Part shown: positions 31,518 to 41,033 of the stretch, piece by piece
Position numbering within the stretch: the first letter of the stretch is position 1
Layout of the letters: each line of letters starts with the position of its first letter
Assembly (NCBI RefSeq): GCF_003264855.1
Contig: NZ_NFZS01000001.1
Span: 2,356,001-2,420,000 of the forward strand
Reading direction: 5' to 3'
DNA from: Dyella jiangningensis
GTDB taxonomy: Bacteria > Pseudomonadota > Gammaproteobacteria > Xanthomonadales > Rhodanobacteraceae
Length of the DNA stretch: 64,000 nt
Notes under the pieces: model-generated
The model's database searches: none
Told to the model about the DNA's origin: nothing
The model's input: the letters and a program-made list of their open reading frames with translations, nothing else
Position numbers and translations under genes: made by a program

Positions 31518-34500
31518 ATGAATCGCACTTACCGGCTCGTCTGGAACCGCGCCTTGCGCGTGCTTCAAGTGGCTTCCGAACTTGTATCTACACAAGCCGC
31601 CGGACAATCCGTCAGCTGCGGTACGCCGCCCGCCCCCCGCCGCCGCCTTATTGCGCTGGCTTGTGTGGCCGCCTGCGCAGGTTCAATCGATTCCGCCATG
31701 GCGGCGTGCAGCCCGATCAATCCGACCAACGGTGCCACCGTCACGTGCTCGGGCGCTGCGAATCCTCTTGCGCCGTCCTACGCTGCCAGCGCGGATAACC
31801 TCACCGTCAACGTGAACCCCGGCGGCTCCCTCGGTGTGTTGCTGGGCCTGGGCGGCACCACCATGTCGCTCACCGGCAACGGCACCACACTCAACAATGC
31901 CGGCACGATCGACCCCTCCCTGCTCGGCCAGCTCAGCCTGCTGTCCTCCGGCACAGTGATCGGCAACCCCAATCTCGGCGCATCGATTCCTGGCAGCACG
32001 GTGACGGTCACCAACCAGGGCACGATGAATGGCACCGTCGGCCTCCTCGGACTGAACCTGCCTGATCTGACCGGCATGGCGCTAGCGGTGCGCAACGGCG
32101 CTGGCGGTACGACCACCATCTCCAACGCCGGCAGCATCGGCTCCTCGGCCCTGCTCGGCGTCTCGCTGCTGGGATCGGATGCGCCGGTGGTCGCCGTGTA
32201 CGGCGGCAGCCAGATCAACTTCACCAATACCGGCACCATCACCGGCCGCACCGCATTCGAGGGTTCCGCAGCCGGCAACGCCTTCATCAACGCAGGCACG
32301 ATCTTCGGCAGCGTGTCGATGGGCACCAACAGCACCAATACCTTCACCGCGGTGACCGGCTCCAGCGTATACGCTGCCGGCAGCCTGGGTCAGAACCCGA
32401 TGGGTGTGCTCGGCACCAATCTCAACTTCGCACCCACCGGGCAGATCGATGGTGGTGCCGGTGGAAGCAACACACTGGTATTGCAGAACGCGACAACCGG
32501 CGCCGGCTCGGGCGCTACAGGCACGGGTTTTGCGTCGTCTGGCACTTACGTCAATTTTCAGAATCTGGTCGTCAACAGCGGCACGTGGACGCTGGGCGGT
32601 TCGCTGGTGGACGGCAGCACCACCCTCAACGGCGGCGTGGCACAGTTCAGCAGCGACGCCAACTTCGGCAGCGCTTCCTCCATCATCTCCAATGGAGGCG
32701 CGATCGCCGGCAGCAGCAGCGGCGTGATGCTGAGCACATCGATCCTGCTCAACGCGGGCGGCCTTACTGTCACCGGCAACAATGACTTCACCCTGTTCGG
32801 CCAGTTGTACGGCAGTGGCGCGCTGACCAAAAGCGGGGCCGGTACCGTGTCGCTCGGCTCCCTCGAACTGTATACGGGCGACACCCTTATCAAGGGCGGC
32901 ACCCTCGCGCTCACCGGAGCGGGGGCCCTGCTGAGCAATGCATCGGTCAGCCTGCAGGGTTCCAGCACATTCGATATCTCCGGCGCCAGCGGCAACCGGA
33001 CCATCGGCGCAGTGACTGGCGACTTCGGCACGGCCATCACACTGGGTGCGCACACGCTCACGTTAGGAGACGGCATCAGCACCACCTTCGGCGGAACGAT
33101 CAGCGGCACCGGCGGCATCATCACGCAGGGCGGAGTCATCACCCTGAGTGGCGCAAACGTCTATACCGGCGGCACCACGATCAATACGGGCACGCTGGCG
33201 ATCGGTGCGGGCGGCAGCCTCGCAGGCAGCGGCGCGGTAACGCTGAGCTTCGCGGGCAGCACCTTCGATATCAGCGGCGCCACCGCCAACCAGACCATCG
33301 GCGGACTGTCCGGCGTTGCCGGTAGCCGGGTGGCGCTGGGCACGAACAACCTCACGCTTGGCAATGCCAGCAACACCAGCTTTGGCGGCACCATCGACGG
33401 CACCGGCGGCATCATCAAGCAGGGCGCCGGCACGTTCACCTTGAGCGGTACCAACACCTATACCGGAGGCACCATCGTGAATGCCGGTACGCTCGCCCTC
33501 GGCAGCGGTGGTTCGTTGGCTCCCACTGGCGCTGTTCTTTTGACGGCTCCCGGTAGCTCGCTCGATCTGCGGGCCGCCGGTGCGCAGAGCATGGGTCCCC
33601 TGTTTGGCACTGCCGGCAGTTCGGTGTTGCTTGGCGCCGGTGCGCTGACCATCGCGCCCTCCGGCAGCAGCAGCACCTTCGCAGGCACCATCGGTGGAAT
33701 CGCCGGCGTCGTGATCAACGGGACGGGTACCGAGACCTTCAGCGGTACCAACACCTACACCGGCGGCACCAGCATCCAGTCCGGCACGCTGGCGCTGGGC
33801 TTTGGTGGCGCGCTTGCCGGAGGCACCGCGCTGACGCTGGCCAGTGCGGGCACTTTCGATATCGCCGCCGGCGGCAACCAGACCATCGGCACGCTCGCCG
33901 GCGCCGGCGGCACGGTCAGCCTCGGCTCCAATGTGCTCAGCGTGAGCGGCTCCGGCGGCGGCAGTTTCGATGGCGCGATCCGGGGCACCGGCGGCGTGAC
34001 CAACACCGCCAACGCACTCGTGCTCAATGGTACGAACACCTATATCGGACTGACCACGGTGCAAGGCGGCAGCCTCACCGTCGGCGATGCGACGCATACG
34101 GGCGCCAGGGTGTCCGGCGATGTCACGGTGGCGAGCGGCGCCTCACTCGGTGGCTTCGGCACGGTGGGCGGCAGCGTGACGGTGCAGAACGGCGGCCATC
34201 TCGCGCCGGGTAACCCCACCGGCACGCTCACCGTCGACACCGACCTCACACTCGCCCAGGGCAGCGTGCTCGATGCCTCGTTCGGCGCGCCGGGCCCGGA
34301 CTTCACCACCTTCGGCTCGGGCCACAACGTGGCGGTGAATGGAAACCTCGCCATCAACGGTGCCACGCTCAATGCGATCGATGCCGGTGGCTTCGGCCCC
34401 GGCCTGTACAACCTGTTCACCTACGGCGGCACGCTCACCGAAACCAATGGCGGCATCGTGCCGCCTTCCGGCTTCACCATCCAGAACCTTACCTCCACCA

Positions 34501-37500
34501 AACAGATCAACCTGATCAACACCAACGGCCTCACCCTGACCTTCTGGAACGCCAATGGCCTGGCCAGCGGCACGCAGATGGGTGGTGGCAGCGGTACCTG
34601 GGGCGTCGCCCAGGCCAACTGGACCAATGCCACGGGTTCGATCACGTCGACGCGCAGTCCGTTCGATGCGTTCTCGATTTTCGGCGGCGCCGCGGGCACG
34701 GTGACGGTCAACGACGTGGGTGGCTTGCAACCCGTCTCCACCCAGGGAATGCAGTTCGCCAGCGACGGCTACCACCTCACCGGCGACGCGCTCACGTTGG
34801 TCGCACCGTCGGCCGGTGCATTGAGTGAGATCCGCGTGGGCGATGGCAGCGGCGCCAGTGCAGGCTGGACCACCACCATCGACAACACCCTCACCGGTGT
34901 TGGCCTCAACAAGACGGGTGCGGGCACGCTTGTGCTCAATGGCGTGAATGTCTACACGCAGGGAACCACGCTGACGGCGGGCACGTTGTCCGTGGGCTCC
35001 GATGCATCGCTCGGCCTCAATGGCACCGCGATCGATTTCGAAGGCGGCGTGCTCCGTGTCACCGGCACCACCTATACCTCGACCAACCGCGCGATCATCT
35101 TCGGTGCAACCGGCGGCGGATTCGATATCGCGGATGCGTCCAATACCTTCACGGTCAGCCAGTCGCTGGGCGGCAGTGGCAGCCTGGTCAAACTCGGCGC
35201 GGGCACGCTGGTTTTGTCAGGCGCCAACAGCTACACGGGCGGCACGACGATCAGCGCGGGCACGCTGCGCGGTGACGCGGCAAGCCTGCAGGGCAACATC
35301 ACCAACAATGCGTTGCTGCAGTTCGATCAGACGGTCGACGGCACCTACGGTGGCTCGATGTCCGGCACCGGCGCGCTTGTGAAGGCAGGTGCCGGCGCGC
35401 TCGTATTGTCCGGGGCCAATAGCTACACAGGCGGCACCACCGTCCGTGCTGGCACTCTCCAGGGCGACACCACGAGCCTGGTGGGCGACATCACGAACGA
35501 TGCCGCGCTGGTCTTCGATCAGTCCGCGGATGGCAGCTTCGGCGGCGACGTCTCGGGCAACGGCTCCGTGAGCAAGCTGGGTACCGGTACGGTCACGCTC
35601 ACCGGCGTGAACTCCTACACCGGAGGAACCATCGTTGCCGCCGGCGCGCTTCAGGGCACCACCACGAGCCTGCAGGGCATCATCACCGACAACGCGTCGC
35701 TGGTCTTCAACCAGTCAACCGATGGCGTCTTCACGGGCGCCATCTCCGGCAGTGGCGCACTGACCAAGACCGGTGCGGGCAAGGTCACCCTCAGCGGCGC
35801 GAACACCTACGCCGGCGGCACCACCATCAGTGCCGGCATCCTCCAAGGCGACACCGCCAGCCTGCAGGGCGCGATCACGAACAACGCCGAGCTGGTCTTC
35901 GACCAACTCGGGGCTGGCACATTCAGTGGCGTGATCTCCGGCTCGGGCTCCGTCACCAAGCAGGGTGTCGGGACGGTTGCCCTCACCGGTGCGAATACCT
36001 ATACCGGCGGCACGACCGTTGCTGCCGGCGCGCTCGTGGGATCCACCGCCAGCCTGCAGGGCAACATCGTCGACAACGCCTCCCTGGTGTTCGATCAGGC
36101 GGCCGCCGGCACCTATGCCGGCAACCTGTCGGGTACGGGCTCCCTCACCAAGTCCGGCGCGGGTGTGCTCACCCTTTCGGGCATCAGCACTTACAGCGGC
36201 GGCACGACGATCACCGCGGGTACGCTGCAGGGTGACACTTCGAACCTGCAGGGCGCGATCGCCGATGGCGCAGCACTCGTCTTCGACCAGGCTGCCAACG
36301 GCATCTTCAGCGGCACCGTGTCGGGCGGCGGTTCGCTCATGAAGACCGGCGCTGGCAGCCTGATCATCAACACCGCGAACACTCTCACCGGGGCCACCAC
36401 GGTTTCCCAGGGTGCGCTGATCGTCGGTGATGACAGCCATCCGACCGCCAGCCTCGCCGGCTCGGTGACGGTGTCGAGCGGCGCCATGCTCGCGGGCATC
36501 GGTTCGGTTGGCGGCCTCGATGCTTTCGGTGCGGTGAAGCCCGGCAACTCACCAGGAACGCTCACGGTGACGGGCAACGCGGTGTTTCATCCGGGCTCGA
36601 GCCTGGAAGTCTGGGCGACGCCTGATGGCCAGGTCGGTCGTCTCGCGGTCAACGGTAGCGTGTCGATACTTGGCGGAAGCGTCTTGACCCTCGCCCAGGC
36701 AGGCCCCTATGCCCCACTCACCCAGTACACCATCCTGACGGCGGGCAACGGCGTCACAGGCACGTTTGGCGGCGTGACCTCCAACCTGCTCTTCCTGACG
36801 CCGGCGCTGAGCTACAGCAGCAACGCGGTGACGCTCTCCCTGCAACGTAACGATGTCAGCTTCGCGAGCGTCGCGCAGACCCAATCGCAAGCTGCCACCG
36901 CAGCGGCGCTCGATCGCTTGTCGATCGCCTCGCCGGTCTATGTCGGCATGCTGGGGCTGGATGCCGCAACGGCGCGCCATGCGCTCGACCAGCTCTCCGG
37001 CGAAATGCACGCCAGCGTGACCACTGTTCTGGCCGATGACAGCCGTTATGTGCGTGACGCCATCAACAACCACCTGCTCGGCACCTCTGCCGCCGGCCAG
37101 CAGACCGAAGGCGTCACGAATGCCGGTACCAGCGTGTGGACGTCTGGCTGGGGCCATTGGGGCAATCACGATGGTGACGGCAACGCGCACACGATGAGCG
37201 CCAACGGCAGCGGCATCCTGCTGGGCGCGGACCTTCCGGTCGACGCTTTCCGCGTGGGCGGCGTCATCGGCCATGGTCAGGGCAGCCTGAGCGTGGATGA
37301 AGTCACCTCGACCGGCCACACCGATTCCAATTACGCCGGCCTCTACGCCGGGTGGGATATGGGTGCGTGGCGCGTGCGCGGCGGCCTGGCCTATGCCTGG
37401 CAAACGGTCGACGTAACGCGGCGCATCGCCTTTGGCCCCTACACCGGTACGGCTCAGTCGAGTTACGACGCCAATACCGGACAGGCATACATCGACGCGG

Positions 37501-37940
37501 GCTACACATTCCAACGCGGCGCAGGGACCATCGAACCGTATATCAACCTGAGCGAGGTGCATGTCCGGACGGATGCGTTCACCGAACAGGGCACATCCGC
37601 CGCACTGGCCATCCAAGGCAGTTCGGCCAATGTGAGCACCGGTATCCTTGGCGTGCGCGGCACGCTCAACCTGGGCCCGGGCGGGCTGCATGCCTACGCC
37701 GGCGCGGGCTGGCAGCATGCCTGGGGAGACCGACTGCCACAGCGCCAGCAGCGCTTTGTGGCCGGCGCCGACGCGTTCTCCATCTATGGCCTGCCCGTGG
37801 CGGACAACGCCGGCGTGGTGGATCTTGGCCTGCGCTTTCCGATCGGCCAGATGGTCACGGCAGACTTCGGCTACCACGGCCAGTTCGCCAGCGGCGCCAA
37901 GGACCAAGCCGCTCGCCTCACCTTGAACGTCGCCTTCTAA
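31518..37940 (+). CDS. type Va autotransporter (2,140 residues) with ESPR signal and 64-residue repeats
   Basis: The start is ATG 31518, behind CAGGGGA. The ESPR MNRTYRLVWNRALRVLQVASELV is immediate, and the signal peptide is ~62 residues (cleaved after DSAMA). The mature N-terminus has a Cys pair (ACSPINPTNGATVTCSG). The passenger is a long right-handed beta-helix with passenger-associated repeats (GAGTLVLSGANSYTGGTTISAGTL), including seven units of exactly 64 residues at nt 35220-36563. It is followed by a linker and an autotransporter beta-barrel (~nt 37,120-37,940: TSVWTSGWGHWGNHDGDG onward) ending in RLTLNVAF. It probably serves as a surface adhesin or biofilm protein. It is unrelated in module content to the giant autotransporter except for ESPR, PATR repeats and barrel, so they are not simple duplicates. 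Confidence 0.93.
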   Translation: MNRTYRLVWNRALRVLQVASELVSTQAAGQSVSCGTPPAPRRRLIALACVAACAGSIDSAMAACSPINPTNGATVTCSGAANPLAPSYAASADNLTVNVNPGGSLGVLLGLGGTTMSLTGNGTTLNNAGTIDPSLLGQLSLLSSGTVIGNPNLGASIPGSTVTVTNQGTMNGTVGLLGLNLPDLTGMALAVRNGAGGTTTISNAGSIGSSALLGVSLLGSDAPVVAVYGGSQINFTNTGTITGRTAFEGSAAGNAFINAGTIFGSVSMGTNSTNTFTAVTGSSVYAAGSLGQNPMGVLGTNLNFAPTGQIDGGAGGSNTLVLQNATTGAGSGATGTGFASSGTYVNFQNLVVNSGTWTLGGSLVDGSTTLNGGVAQFSSDANFGSASSIISNGGAIAGSSSGVMLSTSILLNAGGLTVTGNNDFTLFGQLYGSGALTKSGAGTVSLGSLELYTGDTLIKGGTLALTGAGALLSNASVSLQGSSTFDISGASGNRTIGAVTGDFGTAITLGAHTLTLGDGISTTFGGTISGTGGIITQGGVITLSGANVYTGGTTINTGTLAIGAGGSLAGSGAVTLSFAGSTFDISGATANQTIGGLSGVAGSRVALGTNNLTLGNASNTSFGGTIDGTGGIIKQGAGTFTLSGTNTYTGGTIVNAGTLALGSGGSLAPTGAVLLTAPGSSLDLRAAGAQSMGPLFGTAGSSVLLGAGALTIAPSGSSSTFAGTIGGIAGVVINGTGTETFSGTNTYTGGTSIQSGTLALGFGGALAGGTALTLASAGTFDIAAGGNQTIGTLAGAGGTVSLGSNVLSVSGSGGGSFDGAIRGTGGVTNTANALVLNGTNTYIGLTTVQGGSLTVGDATHTGARVSGDVTVASGASLGGFGTVGGSVTVQNGGHLAPGNPTGTLTVDTDLTLAQGSVLDASFGAPGPDFTTFGSGHNVAVNGNLAINGATLNAIDAGGFGPGLYNLFTYGGTLTETNGGIVPPSGFTIQNLTSTKQINLINTNGLTLTFWNANGLASGTQMGGGSGTWGVAQANWTNATGSITSTRSPFDAFSIFGGAAGTVTVNDVGGLQPVSTQGMQFASDGYHLTGDALTLVAPSAGALSEIRVGDGSGASAGWTTTIDNTLTGVGLNKTGAGTLVLNGVNVYTQGTTLTAGTLSVGSDASLGLNGTAIDFEGGVLRVTGTTYTSTNRAIIFGATGGGFDIADASNTFTVSQSLGGSGSLVKLGAGTLVLSGANSYTGGTTISAGTLRGDAASLQGNITNNALLQFDQTVDGTYGGSMSGTGALVKAGAGALVLSGANSYTGGTTVRAGTLQGDTTSLVGDITNDAALVFDQSADGSFGGDVSGNGSVSKLGTGTVTLTGVNSYTGGTIVAAGALQGTTTSLQGIITDNASLVFNQSTDGVFTGAISGSGALTKTGAGKVTLSGANTYAGGTTISAGILQGDTASLQGAITNNAELVFDQLGAGTFSGVISGSGSVTKQGVGTVALTGANTYTGGTTVAAGALVGSTASLQGNIVDNASLVFDQAAAGTYAGNLSGTGSLTKSGAGVLTLSGISTYSGGTTITAGTLQGDTSNLQGAIADGAALVFDQAANGIFSGTVSGGGSLMKTGAGSLIINTANTLTGATTVSQGALIVGDDSHPTASLAGSVTVSSGAMLAGIGSVGGLDAFGAVKPGNSPGTLTVTGNAVFHPGSSLEVWATPDGQVGRLAVNGSVSILGGSVLTLAQAGPYAPLTQYTILTAGNGVTGTFGGVTSNLLFLTPALSYSSNAVTLSLQRNDVSFASVAQTQSQAATAAALDRLSIASPVYVGMLGLDAATARHALDQLSGEMHASVTTVLADDSRYVRDAINNHLLGTSAAGQQTEGVTNAGTSVWTSGWGHWGNHDGDGNAHTMSANGSGILLGADLPVDAFRVGGVIGHGQGSLSVDEVTSTGHTDSNYAGLYAGWDMGAWRVRGGLAYAWQTVDVTRRIAFGPYTGTAQSSYDANTGQAYIDAGYTFQRGAGTIEPYINLSEVHVRTDAFTEQGTSAALAIQGSSANVSTGILGVRGTLNLGPGGLHAYAGAGWQHAWGDRLPQRQQRFVAGADAFSIYGLPVADNAGVVDLGLRFPIGQMVTADFGYHGQFASGAKDQAARLTLNVAF
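35220..36563 (+). repeat. seven tandem 192-bp units (64 residues each) in the second autotransporter
   Basis: The GxNxYTGGTT segment recurs at 35220, 35412, 35604, 35796, 35988, 36180 and, in diverged form, 36372. Every interval is exactly 192 bp. Each unit reads approximately G-N-[ST]-Y-x-GGTTxxAGxLxGDTxSLQGxIxxNAxLVFDQxxxGxFxGxxSGxGxLxKxGxGxLxLSG. Confidence 0.9.
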
Positions 37941-37967
37941 CTGTCCCCGCACGGATAGTTGGTCCGT

Positions 37968-37997
37968 ATCCTCATCCTGGCTTGCCAGGGTGAGGAT
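37968..37997 (+). terminator. hairpin after the second autotransporter
   Basis: ATCCTCATCCTGGC and GCCAGGGTGAGGAT pair over 14 positions (one T-G) around a TT loop, 28 bp after the stop codon. No T tract follows. Confidence 0.6.
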
Positions 37998-38312
37998 CGG
38001 CGTCACCAACTACATCCGCACAACGGTCCGCGATGACACGAGCCAAGCGTGGCGTTGCCGCCGGCATATCTCAGTTCGACGCCGGCATCTGGATCTGCAC
38101 GCCCCATGCCGAGCTATCGCTTCGTGTGCGGCACATCCAACAACTGAAGGCTGCCATCCGCTGCACTTGTCGAGCCGCATCGAAAACATGCTGCATACCA
38201 GCGAGTTGGTCGTCTTGGGCTTGAGCAAAGTGGGCACCGCCATCGGCTCATGGCGAACAGCAGATCATGACTTGCCCGCCGCCCACGCGGCACACGAACT
38301 TGCTGGATTGTT
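37998..38312. other. intergenic region, no gene seen
   Basis: 315 bp between the converging autotransporter and oxidoreductase genes. Frames on both strands are Arg/Cys-rich and without ribosome sites; nothing recognisable. Confidence 0.5.
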
Positions 38313-39896
38313 TTAGATCGCCCACCCCTCGCGATATTCGCGACGCAGAAACGCGTTGGCCTCCGGCATGTTGGTGATGCGCATGTTCGCTGCGTCGTAC
38401 TCGATCTTGCCGCCTGCGCGAAGGGACACGATGCCCAGCAGCATCACCTCCGTGAGCCGCGCGGCGTACGGGAATGGCGACGAGGCTTCTGCCCTTCCCT
38501 TGCAGGCGTCGACCCAGTTCATCTCGTGCGAGGTCTTGATGCGCGCGAACGTCTGGGGCGGCGTGCCTACCGAATCATGCAGCGACTGCGGCAGCAGCCG
38601 CGGGTTCGCCCCGTAGGTTTCATGGATCAGCTTGCCTTTGTCACCAACGTACAGGACGCCGCCGTCCTTGCTCAGCTGCCCGGCTCCCAGCGCCTGCAGC
38701 CCCGGCGGCAGCAGCGCGCCGTCATACCAGGTGAGCTTTACCGGCGGCTTGTTGCCGCGTGCGGGGAAGTCGTAATACGTCATCGTCGCCATGGGGTACG
38801 ACGCATGGTTGAATGGCGTCGAGACCGTCTCCACGGACGTCGGAAAGCCCAGGTCCAGCGACCAGAACGGTGAATCGATCAGGTGCGCGCCCATGTCGCC
38901 GATGGCGCCCACGCCCCAATCCACCCAGCCGCGCCAGTTGAACGGGTGATACACGGGGTGGTAGTCGACGACGGGACCGGGGCCGAGAAAGAGATCCCAT
39001 GCCAGCCCTTCCGGCTTCGGATAATTGCCGACCATGGCATTGGCAAGTCGATCCATCAACGCATCTTCATTCCAGTTCGCGTCGTCCGGTCGCGGCCTGG
39101 ATTGCGGACGTGGAATGCCCTGTGGCCAGTACGCAAGCGGGCGATTCGTCCAGGCGTGGACCTCGCGAACATCGCCGATCGCCCCGGCCGCGATGTACTC
39201 GTTGATCAGCCGGGCATCGTCGGAGGAGTGCCCCTGGTTTCCCATCTGCGTGACGAGCCTGGGATTGTCCTGCGCTTTCCTGGACAGTTCGCGGGCTTCG
39301 TAAATCGACCAGGTGAGCGGCTTTTGCAGATACACGTGCTTGCCATGGCTCATCGCCGCGCTGGCGATCACGGCGTGCAGGTGATCGGGCGTCGCAATGA
39401 CCACCGCGTCGATGTCCTTCTGCTGTTCGAGCATCCGGCGGTAATCGGTATAGCGCTTGATGGAATTGAACTTGCTGGAAAGCAGCTTTGTCTGCTCGAT
39501 CTCGTCCTGTAGCTTCCGGCGTTCCTTGGCGGTCTGGGCCTTGTCGAGGCGTGCCTGCGTCTTGCCCAGGCCGTCGACCATCCCGCGAAAGGACTTGTCC
39601 GTATAGCGCCAGTCCACATCGCACAGGGCGACGATGTTCTCGCCGGCCAAGGCGCGCATGTTGTGCATGCCCATGCCGCCGACACCGATGCCGGCAATGT
39701 TCAATCGATCGCTGGGCGGCGTATGACCAGGCCCGCCAAGGACGTGGCGTGGCACGATCATCAGCCCGGCCGCTGCGATGGCCGTGCCCGTGAGGAATTC
39801 GCGGCGTGAAATCTTTCCGCCTGTTTCCGTATTCCCTGGAGCCCCACCGGCACGGTGGCCCTGCTGCTCTTTCGCGACTTTCGATTCATCCGTCAT
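38313..39896 (-). CDS. Tat-exported Gfo/Idh/MocA-family oxidoreductase
   Basis: The 527-residue product from ATG 39896 has a twin-arginine signal (KISRREFLTGTAIAAAGLMIVP, residues ~29-50), so it is folded with its cofactor before export to the periplasm. The Rossmann fold follows (LNIAGIGVGGMGMHNMRAL), then VVIATPDHLHAVIASAAMSHGKHVYLQKPLTWS, where QKP stands for the usual EKP catalytic Lys motif. It continues with the C-terminal beta-sheet domain (GVGAIGDMGAHLIDSPFWSLDLG). NAD(P)-dependent oxidation or reduction of a sugar or cyclitol, or glycosidase-type chemistry (as in GH109), are both possible in this exported subgroup. The insert around residues 105-140 (KTQARLDKAQTAKERRKLQDEI) is an added coiled stretch. 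It stands alone. Confidence 0.88.
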   Translation of the reverse strand: MTDESKVAKEQQGHRAGGAPGNTETGGKISRREFLTGTAIAAAGLMIVPRHVLGGPGHTPPSDRLNIAGIGVGGMGMHNMRALAGENIVALCDVDWRYTDKSFRGMVDGLGKTQARLDKAQTAKERRKLQDEIEQTKLLSSKFNSIKRYTDYRRMLEQQKDIDAVVIATPDHLHAVIASAAMSHGKHVYLQKPLTWSIYEARELSRKAQDNPRLVTQMGNQGHSSDDARLINEYIAAGAIGDVREVHAWTNRPLAYWPQGIPRPQSRPRPDDANWNEDALMDRLANAMVGNYPKPEGLAWDLFLGPGPVVDYHPVYHPFNWRGWVDWGVGAIGDMGAHLIDSPFWSLDLGFPTSVETVSTPFNHASYPMATMTYYDFPARGNKPPVKLTWYDGALLPPGLQALGAGQLSKDGGVLYVGDKGKLIHETYGANPRLLPQSLHDSVGTPPQTFARIKTSHEMNWVDACKGRAEASSPFPYAARLTEVMLLGIVSLRAGGKIEYDAANMRITNMPEANAFLRREYREGWAI

Positions 39897-40276
39897 GGGC
39901 GCTGCAACCCCTGGTTGGCTGTCGATATCCGAAGCACAGCATTCTGGCCGCAAGGAGAGCAGTGGATCAAGGTGACTCATTTTGGGCATCGCGCACTAAG
40001 CTCTCGCTGGTGAGGTCCGCAGGCACATTCATGCGAGTCGGCCCAAAAGAACTCCTCACCCCGCAGCCCGAAATGTGCGGCAACGCTCAGATGCCACTCC
40101 ACGCTTGGCCGCAGTTCGTCTCGGCAAGATGGGCTGTTGCTTGATGTGTATCCATGCGATCGCCGGGCATCACCCCGCGCCTCTTGTAGTGACGACGGCA
40201 TATCCTGCGGAGCTCACAAGCACTTCTCCCGAGGCTGATTCTCTAGCGTTCATAGCAATATCCAGCGCCGAACCAG
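39897..40276. other. intergenic region, no gene seen
   Basis: 380 bp holding the oxidoreductase promoter and the 3' flank of the next leftward gene. No convincing frame or structured RNA seen. Confidence 0.45.
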
Positions 40277-40744
40277 TCAGCGTGGCCTGAATACGTGTCC
40301 ATCTCTACTCAGAACGACATATTCCTCAACGGGCCTTTCCTCAACGAACGCACGCTCCGTCTTGTAGCGAAGCGCATAGCGAACTCGAACAATCCGCCAC
40401 TCATAACCGAGCAGATAGGAAAGAGTGGAAGGCTGATATCCCTCACTACCGCGCCCGACGAATCGGCAGCAGTCAGGGTTGATCTCCATAAACTCTTGCA
40501 TGCTTACATAAGGAATGGGATCCGATGGTGGCCCGTAGGCCTCGATACTCTGCGCACCGCCGAGCACCTGCACTGTCCTGAGATTTGGCGGATACCTGAC
40601 CAATACGTCCTTGACGGCTGCGTCAATGAAGCATTGGTCGTATACGAACGCGAATTTTGTCGTGGAAAAGCCGCACATCGACAGCGCGCACCAGCCCAGG
40701 AGAAACACAATGAAGACGAAGGACAGCCATCGCGCCCTATTCAT
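40277..40744 (-). CDS. membrane-anchored hypothetical protein, immunity-like
   Basis: 155 residues from ATG 40744 (AAAGGG upstream). One N-terminal membrane helix (WLSFVFIVFLLGWCALSMCG), then a periplasmic domain with DVLVRYPPN, IPYVSMQEFMEINPDCCRFVGRG and an alternating strand region YEWRIVRVRYALRYKTE. The 'fl--NPdCC-v' segment followed by a V-V-V-Y-x-V-R-Y strand recurs in small proteins next to Rhs and other polymorphic toxins, so an orphan immunity role is plausible but is from memory of the pattern. A short coherent remnant lies just upstream at 40783-40959. Confidence 0.6.
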   Translation of the reverse strand: MNRARWLSFVFIVFLLGWCALSMCGFSTTKFAFVYDQCFIDAAVKDVLVRYPPNLRTVQVLGGAQSIEAYGPPSDPIPYVSMQEFMEINPDCCRFVGRGSEGYQPSTLSYLLGYEWRIVRVRYALRYKTERAFVEERPVEEYVVLSRDGHVFRPR

Positions 40745-40782
40745 CACGCTGCCCTTTTCACCAAAGAGTAGTAGGTGCTTGA

Positions 40783-40959
40783 TTACGGCTCTCGCATCGG
40801 CTCGCAAACGCCCTTTTTCAAAGGGTCCAGAACATGACCGATCACCCGACGCGTACCGATGTCGATTTCTACGCCGCGGTTTCCCATGCCGCTGTTCTGC
40901 AACGCCGTCTGTCTTCCGGGCGTCCGCTCCGGCTCGGAAGCGGAACCTTGGCCCGGAGC
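40783..40959 (-). pseudogene. possible C-terminal remnant of a coding sequence
   Basis: The minus-strand open stretch between TGA at 40960-40962 and TAA at 40783-40785 reads coherently (ERTPGRQTALQNSGMGNRG, then VEIDIGTRRVIGHVLDPLKKG). It has a typical codon pattern but no start codon with a ribosome site except an internal ATG. It ends 38 bp before the immunity-like gene. It may be the tail of a lost toxin or PAAR/Rhs-type gene. Low confidence. Confidence 0.25.
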
Positions 40960-41033
40960 TCAGGCCAACCCCAAAAGCGTGAACGCCAAGCGTGTTGAAA
41001 AGTTTGCTTGCCAGCGAAAGCACTCAGCGCCTC

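Noticed and set aside
36549-38009. 486-codon frame antisense to the barrel end of the second autotransporter
   Set aside because: Shadow of a strongly supported gene; Arg/Gly/His-rich, runs into the intergenic region and lacks a ribosome site.
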